Shown: in pieces, positions 17,420 to 25,763 of the stretch
How positions within the stretch are numbered: position 1 is the first letter of the stretch
How the letters are laid out: each line of letters opens with the position of its first letter
From: VRUE01 sp033856275
Lineage (GTDB): Bacteria; Actinomycetota; Thermoleophilia; Solirubrobacterales; 70-9
Length of the DNA stretch: 64,000 nucleotides
Direction of reading: 5' to 3'
Assembly (NCBI GenBank): GCA_033856275.1
Contig: JAWVFJ010000027.1
Coordinates: 22,838 to 86,837, forward strand
The notes under the pieces: model-generated
What the model was told of the DNA's origin: nothing
What the model saw: only the letters and a program-made list of their open reading frames with translations
Database searches by the model: none
Program-made: the position numbers and the translations under genes

Positions 17420-18622
17420 TCAACCGCTCTCGAAACGAGCGGCCTCCTCCGAGCCGCCCGTGGCGTTGCCCTCACTGTAGGAGTGGGCTCCGGCACCCGC
17501 CAGCGTGCCGCCGTCGACGATCAGGTATTCCTCGCGGATCGGCCGCCCGTCGAACCAGCACTCGAGGATCTCGCGAGCGCCAGCGGCGTAGCGCGCCTGG
17601 GCCGAGAGACTGGTGCCGGAGGTGTGCGGAGTCATCCCGTGGTGGGGCATCGAGCGCCAGGGGTGGTCCCGCGGGGCGGGCTGGGGGAACCAGACGTCGC
17701 CGGCATATCCCGCCAACTGGCCGCTCTCGCAAGCCCGCGCTACCGCGTCGCGGTCGCAGATCTTGCCCCGCGCCGTGTTGATCAGATAGGAGCCCCGCTT
17801 CATCCGGGCGAGCAGATCCGCGTCGAAAAGGTTCTCGGTCTCGGGATGCAGCGGCGCGTTGATCGTGACCACGTCGCAGACCTCCACCATCGACTCCACC
17901 GTCGGATGGAAGGTGACGCCCAGCTCCTCCTCGACATCGGCCGGCAGGCGGTGACGATCGGTGTAGTGCAGGCCGACCTCGAATGGCACCAAGCGCCGCA
18001 GGACCGCCGAGCCGATGCGCCCGGCGGCGACCGTGCCAACCTGCATTCCCTCCAGGTCGTAGGAGCGCGAGACGCAATCGGCAATGTTCCAGCCGCCCTC
18101 GACGACCTGCTGATAGGAGGGGATGTAGTTGCGGACCAGGGCCAGGATCATCATCACCACGTGCTCGGCGACGCTGATGCTGTTGGAGTAGGTCACCTCG
18201 GCGACGGTCAAGCCGCGCTCGATCGCCGCCTGCAGGTCGACGTGGTCTGAGCCGATGCCTGCGGTCAGCGCCAGCTTCAGCTTGGGCGCCTTGGCGATCC
18301 GCTCGGCCGTCAGGTAGGCGGGCCAGAACGGCTGTGAGATGACAACCTCGGCCTCGGGCAGCTCTCGCTCGAAGACCGAATCCGGTCCATCCTTGTCTGA
18401 GGTCACGACAAGCCGGTGGGCTCGCTCCTCGAGGAACTCCCGCAGCCCCAGCTCTCCCGAGACGCTGCCGACCAGCTCGCCGGGCTCGAAGCCGATCGCC
18501 TCGGGCGTCGGCCTGCCCTGCCCGTCGTGGTAGCGCTCGATCGTCGGCACCTCGTCGCGCGCGTAGGACGGCGGGAAGCCATCCAGCGGATCGTCGTAGA
18601 GCACGCAGAGAACGGTCGCCAT
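17420..18622 (-). CDS. fdh: NAD-dependent formate dehydrogenase
   Basis: A 400-residue D-2-hydroxyacid-dehydrogenase-family enzyme oxidising formate to CO2 with NAD. It opens MATVLCVLYDDPLDGFP and contains ELVGSVSGELGLR. NAD site is VGTVAAGRIGSAVLRRL, with Asp in YTDRHRLP specifying NAD over NADP. Catalytic Arg is in NTARGKICDRDAV and the His in MTPHTSGTSLSAQARYA. These match the well-studied Pseudomonas/methylotroph enzymes, including length. ATG 18622 is preferred over GTG 18634 because it gives the family N-terminus. First gene of the C1 operon and divergent from DUF2855. Confidence 0.96.
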   Translation of the reverse strand: MATVLCVLYDDPLDGFPPSYARDEVPTIERYHDGQGRPTPEAIGFEPGELVGSVSGELGLREFLEERAHRLVVTSDKDGPDSVFERELPEAEVVISQPFWPAYLTAERIAKAPKLKLALTAGIGSDHVDLQAAIERGLTVAEVTYSNSISVAEHVVMMILALVRNYIPSYQQVVEGGWNIADCVSRSYDLEGMQVGTVAAGRIGSAVLRRLVPFEVGLHYTDRHRLPADVEEELGVTFHPTVESMVEVCDVVTINAPLHPETENLFDADLLARMKRGSYLINTARGKICDRDAVARACESGQLAGYAGDVWFPQPAPRDHPWRSMPHHGMTPHTSGTSLSAQARYAAGAREILECWFDGRPIREEYLIVDGGTLAGAGAHSYSEGNATGGSEEAARFESG

Positions 18623-18634
18623 CGGTCGGGTCAC

Positions 18635-18650
18635 CCTCTCACATGAGAGG
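18635..18650. promoter_or_regulatory. palindrome carrying Shine-Dalgarno signals for both divergent genes
   Basis: CCTCTC-ACAT-GAGAGG is a perfect 6-bp inverted repeat between the divergent fdh (ATG 18622) and DUF2855 (GTG 18661) starts, only 38 bp apart. Each arm supplies a GAGAGG ribosome-binding sequence to one gene. Promoters must therefore lie inside the opposing coding regions. Confidence 0.5.
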
Positions 18651-18660
18651 ATTGAGTCCA

Positions 18661-19734
18661 GTGAGCGACTTCCTGGTCAAGCGCGATGATCTGCGCCAGT
18701 GTCGAATCGCCGAGTCCGAGCCGCCCGCGGTCGAGTCCGGCCAGACGCTGCTGCGGGTCGACAGCTTCGGGCTCACCGCCAACAACGTCACTTACGCCGT
18801 GATGGGCGAGGCGATGTCCTACTGGAACTTCTTCCCGGCCGAAGACGGCTGGGGGCGAGTGCCGACGTGGGGATTTGCCGAGGTTGAGCAAAGCGAGGCC
18901 GAGGGAGTCGACGTTGGTGCGCGGGTCTACGGATACCTGCCCCCCTCCTCGCACCTGCTGGCTGCGCCGACGAGCGTCAACGAGAAGGGGTTCACCGATG
19001 GATCGCCGCACCGAGCGGCGCTGCCTTCGGCCTACCACCGCTACCTGGTTACCGGTGAGGACCCGTTCTACCGAGCGGACACCGAGGACATCCAGATGCT
19101 GCTGCGGCCACTCTTCTTCACCTCGTTCCTGATCGACGACCTGCTCGCCGACGAGGGCCTCATGGGACGCGGTCCGATCGTCATCTCCAGCGCCTCGAGC
19201 AAGACGGCGATTGCCGCCGCCTTCCTGCTGGCCCGCCGAGACGGAGTCGAGCTGATCGGCCTCACCTCAGCCAGGAACACGGAGTTCGTCGAGAGCCTGG
19301 GCATCTACGGACGCACCGTCGACTACGAGGAGATCGGCTCGCTCGGCAGCGGTCGCGCCACCTACGTCGACATCTCGGGCGACGGAGCGGTGCGCCAGGC
19401 GGTCCATTCTCACTTCGGCGACGAACTCGCCTACAGCATGGCCGTGGGGATCACCCACTGGGAGGAGCTCGGAGCAGGCCAGGGGGATCTGCCCGGGCCG
19501 GCGCCAGCCTTCTTCTTCGCCCCGAGCCGAGTCGAGAAGCGCTCCGAGGATTGGGGACCAGCCGGCCTCGAGCAGCGCGTCGCCGAGGCCTGGCACCCCT
19601 TCTGCGAGTGGACCGCGGGCTGGCTCGAGCTGATCCGCGGCGAAGGCTTCGACGGCGTCAAGAGCGCTTACCTCGACGTCCTCGAGGGCCGAGTCGGCCC
19701 AAAGACCGCCCACGTCATCTCGCTCGCCGCCTAA
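18661..19734 (+). CDS. DUF2855 family protein (MDR-like fold)
   Basis: A protein of 357 residues when started at GTG 18661, which has GAGAGGA 9 nt upstream; ATG 18643 in frame would place the ribosome site inside the gene. It matches DUF2855 throughout: LLRVDSFGLTANNVTYAVMGE near the N-terminus, WGFAEVE, VYGYLPPSSHL, and VISSASSKTAIAAAFLL as a degenerate cofactor loop, then GLTS. The family resembles quinone oxidoreductase-type medium-chain enzymes but has no assigned reaction. Divergent from the formate dehydrogenase operon, with overlapping control region. Its stop overlaps the convergent methyltransferase stop by 4 bp. Confidence 0.88.
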   Translation: MSDFLVKRDDLRQCRIAESEPPAVESGQTLLRVDSFGLTANNVTYAVMGEAMSYWNFFPAEDGWGRVPTWGFAEVEQSEAEGVDVGARVYGYLPPSSHLLAAPTSVNEKGFTDGSPHRAALPSAYHRYLVTGEDPFYRADTEDIQMLLRPLFFTSFLIDDLLADEGLMGRGPIVISSASSKTAIAAAFLLARRDGVELIGLTSARNTEFVESLGIYGRTVDYEEIGSLGSGRATYVDISGDGAVRQAVHSHFGDELAYSMAVGITHWEELGAGQGDLPGPAPAFFFAPSRVEKRSEDWGPAGLEQRVAEAWHPFCEWTAGWLELIRGEGFDGVKSAYLDVLEGRVGPKTAHVISLAA

Positions 19735-20636
19735 GTCACCCGCGCAAGAATAAGCACGCCGAACCCGAACGGCGGATCGTGCAGGGTGCCGTCGGACCGC
19801 CTGAGATAGGCGCTGCGTGCCTCTTCCTGGTCGAGCGCTCGCTCGGCCTCGAGCCCGAAGCGCGACAGCGTCTCTTCGGCACGGCCCTCGGGGATTCCCC
19901 AGCGAAATGGCTCACCAGTTTCCGCAACCCTCTTGCGCGCCTCAGCTGCGTAGGGGTAGTCACGCGACCCGTCGACCACCTCAGCCCAGACGGCATCGAA
20001 GACAATCGACGCTGGCGGATCTCGGTGCCCGCCAACCCATGAGAGAACCTCCGTGACGGCCTCTTCCGGCAGGTAAGGGCTGACGCCCGACCAGACGAAC
20101 AGCGTCCGGGCGGAGCGTTCATGCCCAGCAGCCACCAGCGCCGTGTCGAGATTGTCGCTGTTGAAATCAATCGGCACGTAGGTCACATGATCGGGCTCTT
20201 GCCCGAGCAGGTGGCGAATACGGCTGCGCTTCGATGCTTGGCTGGCCGGGTGATCGACCTCCATCACCCGCACGCCGACAAGCTGCGTGGCCAGGCGGTA
20301 AGGGCGAGAATCGAGTCCGGCGCCGAGCAGGACCAGCTCGTCCAGGCCAGCCGCCACCGCACCGAGCACGACCTCGTCGATGAACTTGGTTCGCGCGATC
20401 TCGTAGGTGTAGGCGCCGGGGATCCTCCGCTTGGCCACACGCAAAACCAGTCCCCGGGTGGCTGGGTACTTGGCGAGCGTCGTGACATTGAAACCGCCGA
20501 GAAAGCCCGCTGCCATCTCGTCCGGGCAGCGGACCCCTAGATCCTTCTCAAGAGCACCGATGGCCCGAAGCGCCGCCACTGCCTCGGCAGTACTTCGCGG
20601 AACCAGTGGATTTCGCCCGCGCTCGCCGAGTGCCAT
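19731..20636 (-). CDS. class I SAM-dependent methyltransferase (leucine carboxyl methyltransferase-like)
   Basis: A 301-residue cytosolic methyltransferase of the TIGR00027/PF04072 group. The SAM site is LVLLGAGLDSRPYRL, with the acidic motif II VMEVDHPASQASKR and motif III near ARTLFVWSGVSPYLPEEAV. N-terminal RTKFIDEVV is typical. Family members in mycobacteria and streptomycetes O-methylate small molecules; the substrate here is unknown. It is convergent with DUF2855 and 9 bp upstream of the sulfatase stop, so it may share an upstream promoter with nothing else in the window. Confidence 0.9.
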   Translation of the reverse strand: MALGERGRNPLVPRSTAEAVAALRAIGALEKDLGVRCPDEMAAGFLGGFNVTTLAKYPATRGLVLRVAKRRIPGAYTYEIARTKFIDEVVLGAVAAGLDELVLLGAGLDSRPYRLATQLVGVRVMEVDHPASQASKRSRIRHLLGQEPDHVTYVPIDFNSDNLDTALVAAGHERSARTLFVWSGVSPYLPEEAVTEVLSWVGGHRDPPASIVFDAVWAEVVDGSRDYPYAAEARKRVAETGEPFRWGIPEGRAEETLSRFGLEAERALDQEEARSAYLRRSDGTLHDPPFGFGVLILARVT

Positions 20637-20645
20637 CTTCGGCCG

Positions 20646-22253
20646 CTAGCTAAGTGGCTTCAGCCGCGTCTTTTCGACCCGGGCGAGCTTGCGTTTGAGG
20701 CGTTTGAATTCTTCCTCCTGCTTGGGAGTGCGTTTGTGGCCGCCGAAGGCGAGGTTTTTCCTCTCCAGCGGGTCGTCCTTCAAGTCGTACATCTCCCACT
20801 GCGGCGGCTTGCGGCCATTGACGTCGTAGTAGCGGGCCAGCTTCCAGCGGCCTTCGCGGATGCTGACGATGTGGTTGGGCGGTTTCGGGTATGGCCCGTG
20901 GGACTGGCCCGACTGGTAGTCGTCGTAGGTGAAGACGACGTAGTCCTGGACACCGTGTTTCGAGGAAGGGTGCAGAACCAGCTTCGAGTAATCGACGCCC
21001 TGCCAGTTGGCCCGGGCGCTCTTCGGCGCCGCCGCGAGACTGGCCAGCGTTGGCAGGAAGTCGACATGGGAGACGAGCGCGTCGGTTTCGGCCGGCTTCG
21101 GGAAGAGCTTCGGGTTGGAGTAGACGAGGGGCACCCGCGTCGCCTCCTCGTAGAAATTGAAGTTCTTCTGCCGCAGGCCGCCGTGCGTCAAGCCCATCTC
21201 ACCGTGGTCTGCCGTGCGCACGACCAGCGTGTCCTCGAAGAGACCGGTCTCTTCCAACTTGTCGAGCACATTGACCAGGTAGCTGTCGGAGGAGCGCATC
21301 AGGTTGCCGTAGAAGTTGAGGTAGTTGCGCATCTGTTCTTTGTTTTTCGGCTTCCCGGTCAGGTTGAAGATGTTGAGGAATTCTTCCTGGACGGTGGGCT
21401 TGGTCGAGAGGCTTTCTTCGGCTGTCGCCGGTGCGTGGATGTCCCCCTGCAGCCAGGACTTGTCGTAACCGGCTTCGTCGAAGGATTTGCTTGGGTAGAA
21501 GAGGACGTCGTGTGGGTTGACCACCGAGATCACCATGAAGAAAGGCTGCTGCTGAGCCGCGGTCGAACCCAGGTACTGGAGCGCGCCTTCGGTGCCGTCC
21601 GCCGCGGTGCCAACCGAGTCGATGAAGCGGCCGTCGTTGTCGACGTAGCCACCGCCGGCCTCGGGGACGCTCTGGTTGGCGCCGGCGTCGGGCGGGTTCC
21701 AGCGTAGGAAACCGTACTTTTCGAGGTCTTCCGGGACCGCGTCTTCTTTTTTGGCCGGCTTCGAACAGTGCCACTTACCCTTGTAGACGACGTTGTAGCC
21801 CGCCGCCTTCATCACCGTGGCGAGGTTCTTCAGTTCCACCGGCAGTTCCACCTGCGGGTATTCGGTCTCCGGCATGTCTTCCTCGAGCGTGTACTTGACT
21901 CCATGCTGGGCGGGGAAGTAACCGCTCATCAGGGTCGAGCGTGCCGGCGAGCACATGCAGGCATTGGTGAAGGCGCGTTCGAAGCTAAGGCCGTGCTGGC
22001 GCAATCGCCGCATCCCGGGCAGGTTCTGGCGCAACCAGTTCGGCGGGAAGTGCTGGATCGCCCGCTCCTGGTCGGTGAGGAAAAGGATGATGTTCATCCC
22101 GGCCGCGCTGTGCCCCTTGCCTTTTTTCGCCGCGGCAAGCGCCTGCTCGACGCCGGCGCCCTGGGCAAGCAGCGCCGCAGCCGCGACGCTCGCTCCGGAG
22201 CCGATCAGCTCCTTGCGGGTAAGGGCACCTTTGCGCTTTTCCTGCTCGGTCAT
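20646..22253 (-). CDS. type I sulfatase, probably exported
   Basis: A 535-residue arylsulfatase-family hydrolase. The formylglycine motif is C101-S-P-A-R105 (CSPARSTLMSG), with metal ligands in FLTDQ, VVRTADHGEMGL and the later KPPNHIVSIREGRWKLARY region. The N-terminus (RKELIGSGASVAAAALLAQGAG) is a Tat/Sec-like exported leader, though without a twin Arg. ATG 22253 overlaps the stop of the upstream propeller gene by 4 bp (ATGA), so the two are translationally coupled. Last gene of the FGE-like/propeller/sulfatase operon. The natural sulfate ester is unknown. Confidence 0.92.
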   Translation of the reverse strand: MTEQEKRKGALTRKELIGSGASVAAAALLAQGAGVEQALAAAKKGKGHSAAGMNIILFLTDQERAIQHFPPNWLRQNLPGMRRLRQHGLSFERAFTNACMCSPARSTLMSGYFPAQHGVKYTLEEDMPETEYPQVELPVELKNLATVMKAAGYNVVYKGKWHCSKPAKKEDAVPEDLEKYGFLRWNPPDAGANQSVPEAGGGYVDNDGRFIDSVGTAADGTEGALQYLGSTAAQQQPFFMVISVVNPHDVLFYPSKSFDEAGYDKSWLQGDIHAPATAEESLSTKPTVQEEFLNIFNLTGKPKNKEQMRNYLNFYGNLMRSSDSYLVNVLDKLEETGLFEDTLVVRTADHGEMGLTHGGLRQKNFNFYEEATRVPLVYSNPKLFPKPAETDALVSHVDFLPTLASLAAAPKSARANWQGVDYSKLVLHPSSKHGVQDYVVFTYDDYQSGQSHGPYPKPPNHIVSIREGRWKLARYYDVNGRKPPQWEMYDLKDDPLERKNLAFGGHKRTPKQEEEFKRLKRKLARVEKTRLKPLS

Positions 22254-23680
22254 TTGTTCCTCCGGAAGACGTCCACGGCGTTGCTGCCGAACGAGCTCGA
22301 GTAGAGATGGCGGCCGTCGGGGCTGAGCGCGATCGAGCTGACGCCGCGCAGGGCGCGGGCTCGCGTGCAACCGGGAACGCTCTGCGGCGCAAGGCAGCCG
22401 CGACGGCCAGGCTTCTGCGTCACCTTGCCGGCTTTCTTGCCGCGATCGAGGACGTCGATCGCGCTGTTGGCGAATGCTGCCACGTAGACGCTGGAGCCGT
22501 CGGGTGAGATGGCGAGGCCCTCCGGCGCCCGCAGGGCACGGCCGAAGGAACAGCCGACGGCGCGCAGCCAGACGAGGCAACCCGCGGTGCCTTCCTTTTG
22601 GGTAAGCCCGCCGGACGTCCTCGAGCGGGTGAACGCGGTGACGCTGTTGCTGAACAGCGAGGTGACGTAGACGTCGCCGCCCGGGTTGAAGGCGACCGCG
22701 TTGGCGCCGCTCAGTTGAACGCCGGCCGTGCAGCCGGTGAGGGCGCTGTTGGCGATGCAGCCGCTGCCGTCGGTCGCCTGGGCGAGGTTGCCGGTGGACT
22801 GGTCCCGCGCCAGGGTGACGACCGCGTTGGAGAGGGCGCTGGCGACATAGACGCTGGCCCCATCGCCGCTGATCGCCATGCCCTCCGGTGCACCCAGAGC
22901 GAAGCCAAGGGCGCAACCGCCGATCGCTTCGGCGATGCAGCCGGTGCTGTCGCCTGGCTGGGTCAGCGCGCCGCTGGCGGGGTCGCGGTCGAAGACGGCG
23001 ACCGCGTTGCCGAAGAACGAGCCAACGTAGACGTTCTCCCCTTTCGGGCTGACAATGACCACGTCGGGGCCGACCAGCGCCCGGCCGGCAGCGCAGATCG
23101 GCACCGGCACCCCGGCGATGCAGCCGGCGCTGGCCGGAAGCTGAGTCAGCGCGCCGGTCGACTGGTTGCGCTGGAAGACGCTGATCGAGTTGCTCGCCCG
23201 TGAGGTCGCGTAGACGTTGCGGCCGTCGGGGCTGACGGCGAGCGAGTTCGGGCCATCGAGCGCGATCGCCGTCGCGCAGTGGACGGCGCCTTTGGCGGCG
23301 ATGCACCCCGCCGCCCCTTTCGCCTGGCTGAGGATGCCGGTACGAGCATTGCGCTTGAAGATCGCGATCGCGTCGCTTTTGGAGGAGGCCACGTAGACGT
23401 TCTTGCCGTCTGGACTGAGCGCAATCGCGCGCGAACCCATAAAGGGCCCAGGGCCCTTTAGCGCGCGGGCAAGCCCACAGCCGCTGGCGCGGGCGGACCG
23501 ATCGACCAGGCAGCCGCTCGGGCCGGCAAGTTGGGTCAGCGTCCCCTGTCTTGCCTGCTGGGGCTGGTGTTTCGGCGCCGGCGCGGCGAACGCGCCCACC
23601 GGGAGCAACAGCGCCGCAAGAGCCACCAGCGTTGCGGACGACCGGCGATCGTGGCGCGACTTTCGGAAGGGGAAGCGCAT
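22250..23680 (-). CDS. secreted seven-repeat beta-propeller with conserved Cys pairs
   Basis: A 476-residue exported protein (basic n-region, LVALAALLLPVGAFAAPAP signal). It consists of seven repeats of about 60 residues, each with G-x-L-(T/S/A)-Q, a Cys pair (GC...C, 7-10 residues between), an A-x-A-L turn, SPDG-x-x-V-Y-V and SN-(A/S)-(I/V). This is the YVTN/lactonase-type propeller pattern with one likely disulfide per blade. ATG 23680 was chosen at the signal peptide. It lies between the FGE-like gene (38 nt) and the sulfatase (4-bp overlap). It may be a scaffold or recognition partner for the sulfatase; no enzymatic motif is evident. Confidence 0.82.
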   Translation of the reverse strand: MRFPFRKSRHDRRSSATLVALAALLLPVGAFAAPAPKHQPQQARQGTLTQLAGPSGCLVDRSARASGCGLARALKGPGPFMGSRAIALSPDGKNVYVASSKSDAIAIFKRNARTGILSQAKGAAGCIAAKGAVHCATAIALDGPNSLAVSPDGRNVYATSRASNSISVFQRNQSTGALTQLPASAGCIAGVPVPICAAGRALVGPDVVIVSPKGENVYVGSFFGNAVAVFDRDPASGALTQPGDSTGCIAEAIGGCALGFALGAPEGMAISGDGASVYVASALSNAVVTLARDQSTGNLAQATDGSGCIANSALTGCTAGVQLSGANAVAFNPGGDVYVTSLFSNSVTAFTRSRTSGGLTQKEGTAGCLVWLRAVGCSFGRALRAPEGLAISPDGSSVYVAAFANSAIDVLDRGKKAGKVTQKPGRRGCLAPQSVPGCTRARALRGVSSIALSPDGRHLYSSSFGSNAVDVFRRNK

Positions 23681-23718
23681 GCGTGGCGAGCGTATTCGCC
23701 CCCGCGGACGCCGACCGC

Positions 23719-24993
23719 TCAGTGCTGCGCCAGCTTCAGCGTGCCGAGCACGCCGATCCGGATCCCCAGCCAGGGATAGGTGGCGGTGTAGAAGGTGTTG
23801 TCCTGCGGCTGCAGGCCAACCGCCGAGAGCCAGAGCTGGTAGACGGGGGCGTTGGCGATGCCGCCGTGCAGCCGTCGCCAGACCCGCTTCCCCTTCACCC
23901 CGAACGGCGGCGGCGTGATCGTGTCGGTCCACTCGACCACGTTGCCGCCCTGGTCGAGGGTGCCCCAAGGGGAGACGGTCTTCGCCTGGCCAACCGTGCT
24001 GAGGCTGCCCTGGTAGGCCTTGGCGTATGTACTCGGCTTGATTTCGTACGGATTGACGCTGGAGCAGGTTTCGGCGCTGAAGACGGACGGGCACCAACTC
24101 GGGGGCGGCTGTCCTTCGGCATGGAAGGTCGCGAGCGGCTGCGTCGAGGCGTTGGTGACGTCGCCGGTCGTGGGATTGAGCGTCGTCGAGTAGGGAGCAG
24201 TCGCCACGCCGTCCCCAAACACACCTGGGTTGGTCGGATACTTCCAGTAGGAGTAGGTGCCGCCGCCGCTCGGGTCGAAGTAAGCCGCCTTGATCCACTC
24301 GTCCTGGCTGGGCACGACGAAGCCGGACTTGTGGGACCGGGTCATTGCCCGCACGGTCATGTCGTACATCCCCTTCTCCGTCTTCCTGGAGAGCCGGACT
24401 CGGTAGGTGACGTACTTGAAGGCGCCGGCGGAGCTGGCCTGCCTGGAAAGCAGCTGGCCGTTGTAGAGCGAGTTGACGAAGCGCGCCGAGCGCAGGAAGT
24501 TGGCGAAGCCATAGGGCTTGTCGGCCCATTCCGGAGAGGCCACCGAGTAGCGGCGGCCCGCGGGGGCGCCGGCGGAGAAATCGATCTGCCCGTACTTGGG
24601 CCACTCGGAGGCGCTCTCGTTGGCGCTGTAGAGATTGTGCCTGTTGCGGCCCGCGGGATCGACCGTGTTGAGGAATGCCACGTACTGAGCGACGGTGACC
24701 TCGAGCTGCCCGATGCCATAGCGGTAGTCGACCCCGCCGACCGGCTGGCAGGGGGGCTGTTTTTCAGTCGCCACGACTTCAGCGCATGACGAGTAGACCG
24801 CGTCCATGAAGGGAACGATGCCGACCGAAGGATTACCCGGGGCACCGACCTTGACGGTTTTGAAGCTCAGAACAGGCGGCGCCGGAGCGGCGAGTGACAC
24901 CGCCGGTCCGGCAAGCATCGACGCCGCCACAAAGGTCAGGCCCAATGCGAGGCGATTTTGCAGGACCTTGAGAACGCTCTGAGGGGTCGGCAT
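23719..24993 (-). CDS. exported SUMF1/FGE-fold protein lacking catalytic cysteines
   Basis: A 424-residue protein with a signal peptide (TFVAASMLAGPAVSLAAPAP) and the formylglycine-generating-enzyme sulfatase-modifying fold: IGQLEVTVAQYVAFLN, VVPSQDEWIKAAYFDP, WGTLDQGGNVVEWTD, RRLHGG and LGIRIGV at the end. The only Cys residues lie elsewhere (two near residues 70-83, two near 300-310). The C-terminal Cys pair needed by aerobic FGE is absent, so it is unlikely to make formylglycine. It heads the operon that encodes a CSPAR sulfatase. A carbohydrate- or substrate-binding role is more likely, by analogy with other SUMF1-fold proteins. Confidence 0.8.
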   Translation of the reverse strand: MPTPQSVLKVLQNRLALGLTFVAASMLAGPAVSLAAPAPPVLSFKTVKVGAPGNPSVGIVPFMDAVYSSCAEVVATEKQPPCQPVGGVDYRYGIGQLEVTVAQYVAFLNTVDPAGRNRHNLYSANESASEWPKYGQIDFSAGAPAGRRYSVASPEWADKPYGFANFLRSARFVNSLYNGQLLSRQASSAGAFKYVTYRVRLSRKTEKGMYDMTVRAMTRSHKSGFVVPSQDEWIKAAYFDPSGGGTYSYWKYPTNPGVFGDGVATAPYSTTLNPTTGDVTNASTQPLATFHAEGQPPPSWCPSVFSAETCSSVNPYEIKPSTYAKAYQGSLSTVGQAKTVSPWGTLDQGGNVVEWTDTITPPPFGVKGKRVWRRLHGGIANAPVYQLWLSAVGLQPQDNTFYTATYPWLGIRIGVLGTLKLAQH

Positions 24994-25065
24994 TGTTTCT
25001 CATCGACGGAGATTCACGATGCTTGAGCTCCGCGCGTCCGACCCCGTCATTTCGGCGGCTTCTCG

Positions 25066-25698
25066 TCACCTCGGGGGGGTCATCAGCGCAACCGGCAGCG
25101 AGAGCCCCGCCGAGCGCCGAAGCGTGGCAATACGGCGACCGGGTTGAACAGCTGGACGAATCTCGCTGACGCGATCGCTGAGGGCGGCGACAGTACCATC
25201 GAGGTCGGGAGAGACGAAGGCGAGCCCCCAGAAAAAGGCGGGATGGTCGCCACCGGCACGCTCGATCGCATCCGGAGGCTCCTGCACGACCTCGAGGATG
25301 TTGGCGCCAAGCCGGAAGAACGCCTGCCGGGGAGCCCCGGCGGGCGTCGGCTCCTCGCGGATGCGGCGCAGATCGAGACCCGCGTCCTGCAGCACCGCGA
25401 CCGTCCGGTCGAGCGCCGGCGTGATCGCGACGACATGGTCGAGCGCCGTGATGCCATTTGGATGCGGCGGCTCTGCGCCCGGTGACTGACGATCCGAACG
25501 TGCCGTGGCCAGTCCGTCCATCTCAGACGTGTCGATGTCACGCAACGACCAGCCGACCAAGCCCTTGCCCGACTCCGAGCCCGCCAGCCGAATCCGGACA
25601 TCGCCGACCACGCAATTGTCGCCGTCGACTTCGAATCCGAGTGCCGTCCAGGCCGTCGGCGCGTCGGCGACCGTGAGCTCGTCAATCGTGGGAGTCAC
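25066..25698 (-). CDS. glyoxalase/VOC-superfamily-like protein
   Basis: About 210 residues from GTG 25698 (VTPTIDELTV...). An N-terminal half-module resembles a VOC beta-alpha-beta unit (PTAWTALGFEVDGDNCVVGDVRIRL, given in outline) and the central GITALDHVVAITPALDRTVAVL begins a second VOC unit of the kind found in glyoxalase-like domains (DHxxxxxxDLDRTVAxL). The end has GLAFVSPDLDGTVAAL. Metal ligands are not obvious beyond His in DHVV. Function unknown. Upstream in-frame extension to 25800 lacks coding character and overlaps the divergent lipoprotein gene. Confidence 0.65.
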   Translation of the reverse strand: MTPTIDELTVADAPTAWTALGFEVDGDNCVVGDVRIRLAGSESGKGLVGWSLRDIDTSEMDGLATARSDRQSPGAEPPHPNGITALDHVVAITPALDRTVAVLQDAGLDLRRIREEPTPAGAPRQAFFRLGANILEVVQEPPDAIERAGGDHPAFFWGLAFVSPDLDGTVAALSDRVSEIRPAVQPGRRIATLRRSAGLSLPVALMTPPR

Positions 25699-25763
25699 CC
25701 CGACAAGGTAATAGCCACAGCAAGCTCTCTTAGCCCAAATATCTTTGACTAAACTGCGCCTCC

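Noticed and set aside
22254..23306. Upstream extension of the sulfatase frame into a long Arg/Gln-rich protein
   Set aside because: It is antisense-free but in another frame of the propeller gene, has low-complexity shadow composition, and the sulfatase has a good ATG with a 4-bp overlap at 22253.
23681..24604. Long N-terminal extension of the propeller frame
   Set aside because: It overlaps the FGE-like gene, has shadow composition, and a signal peptide starts at ATG 23680.
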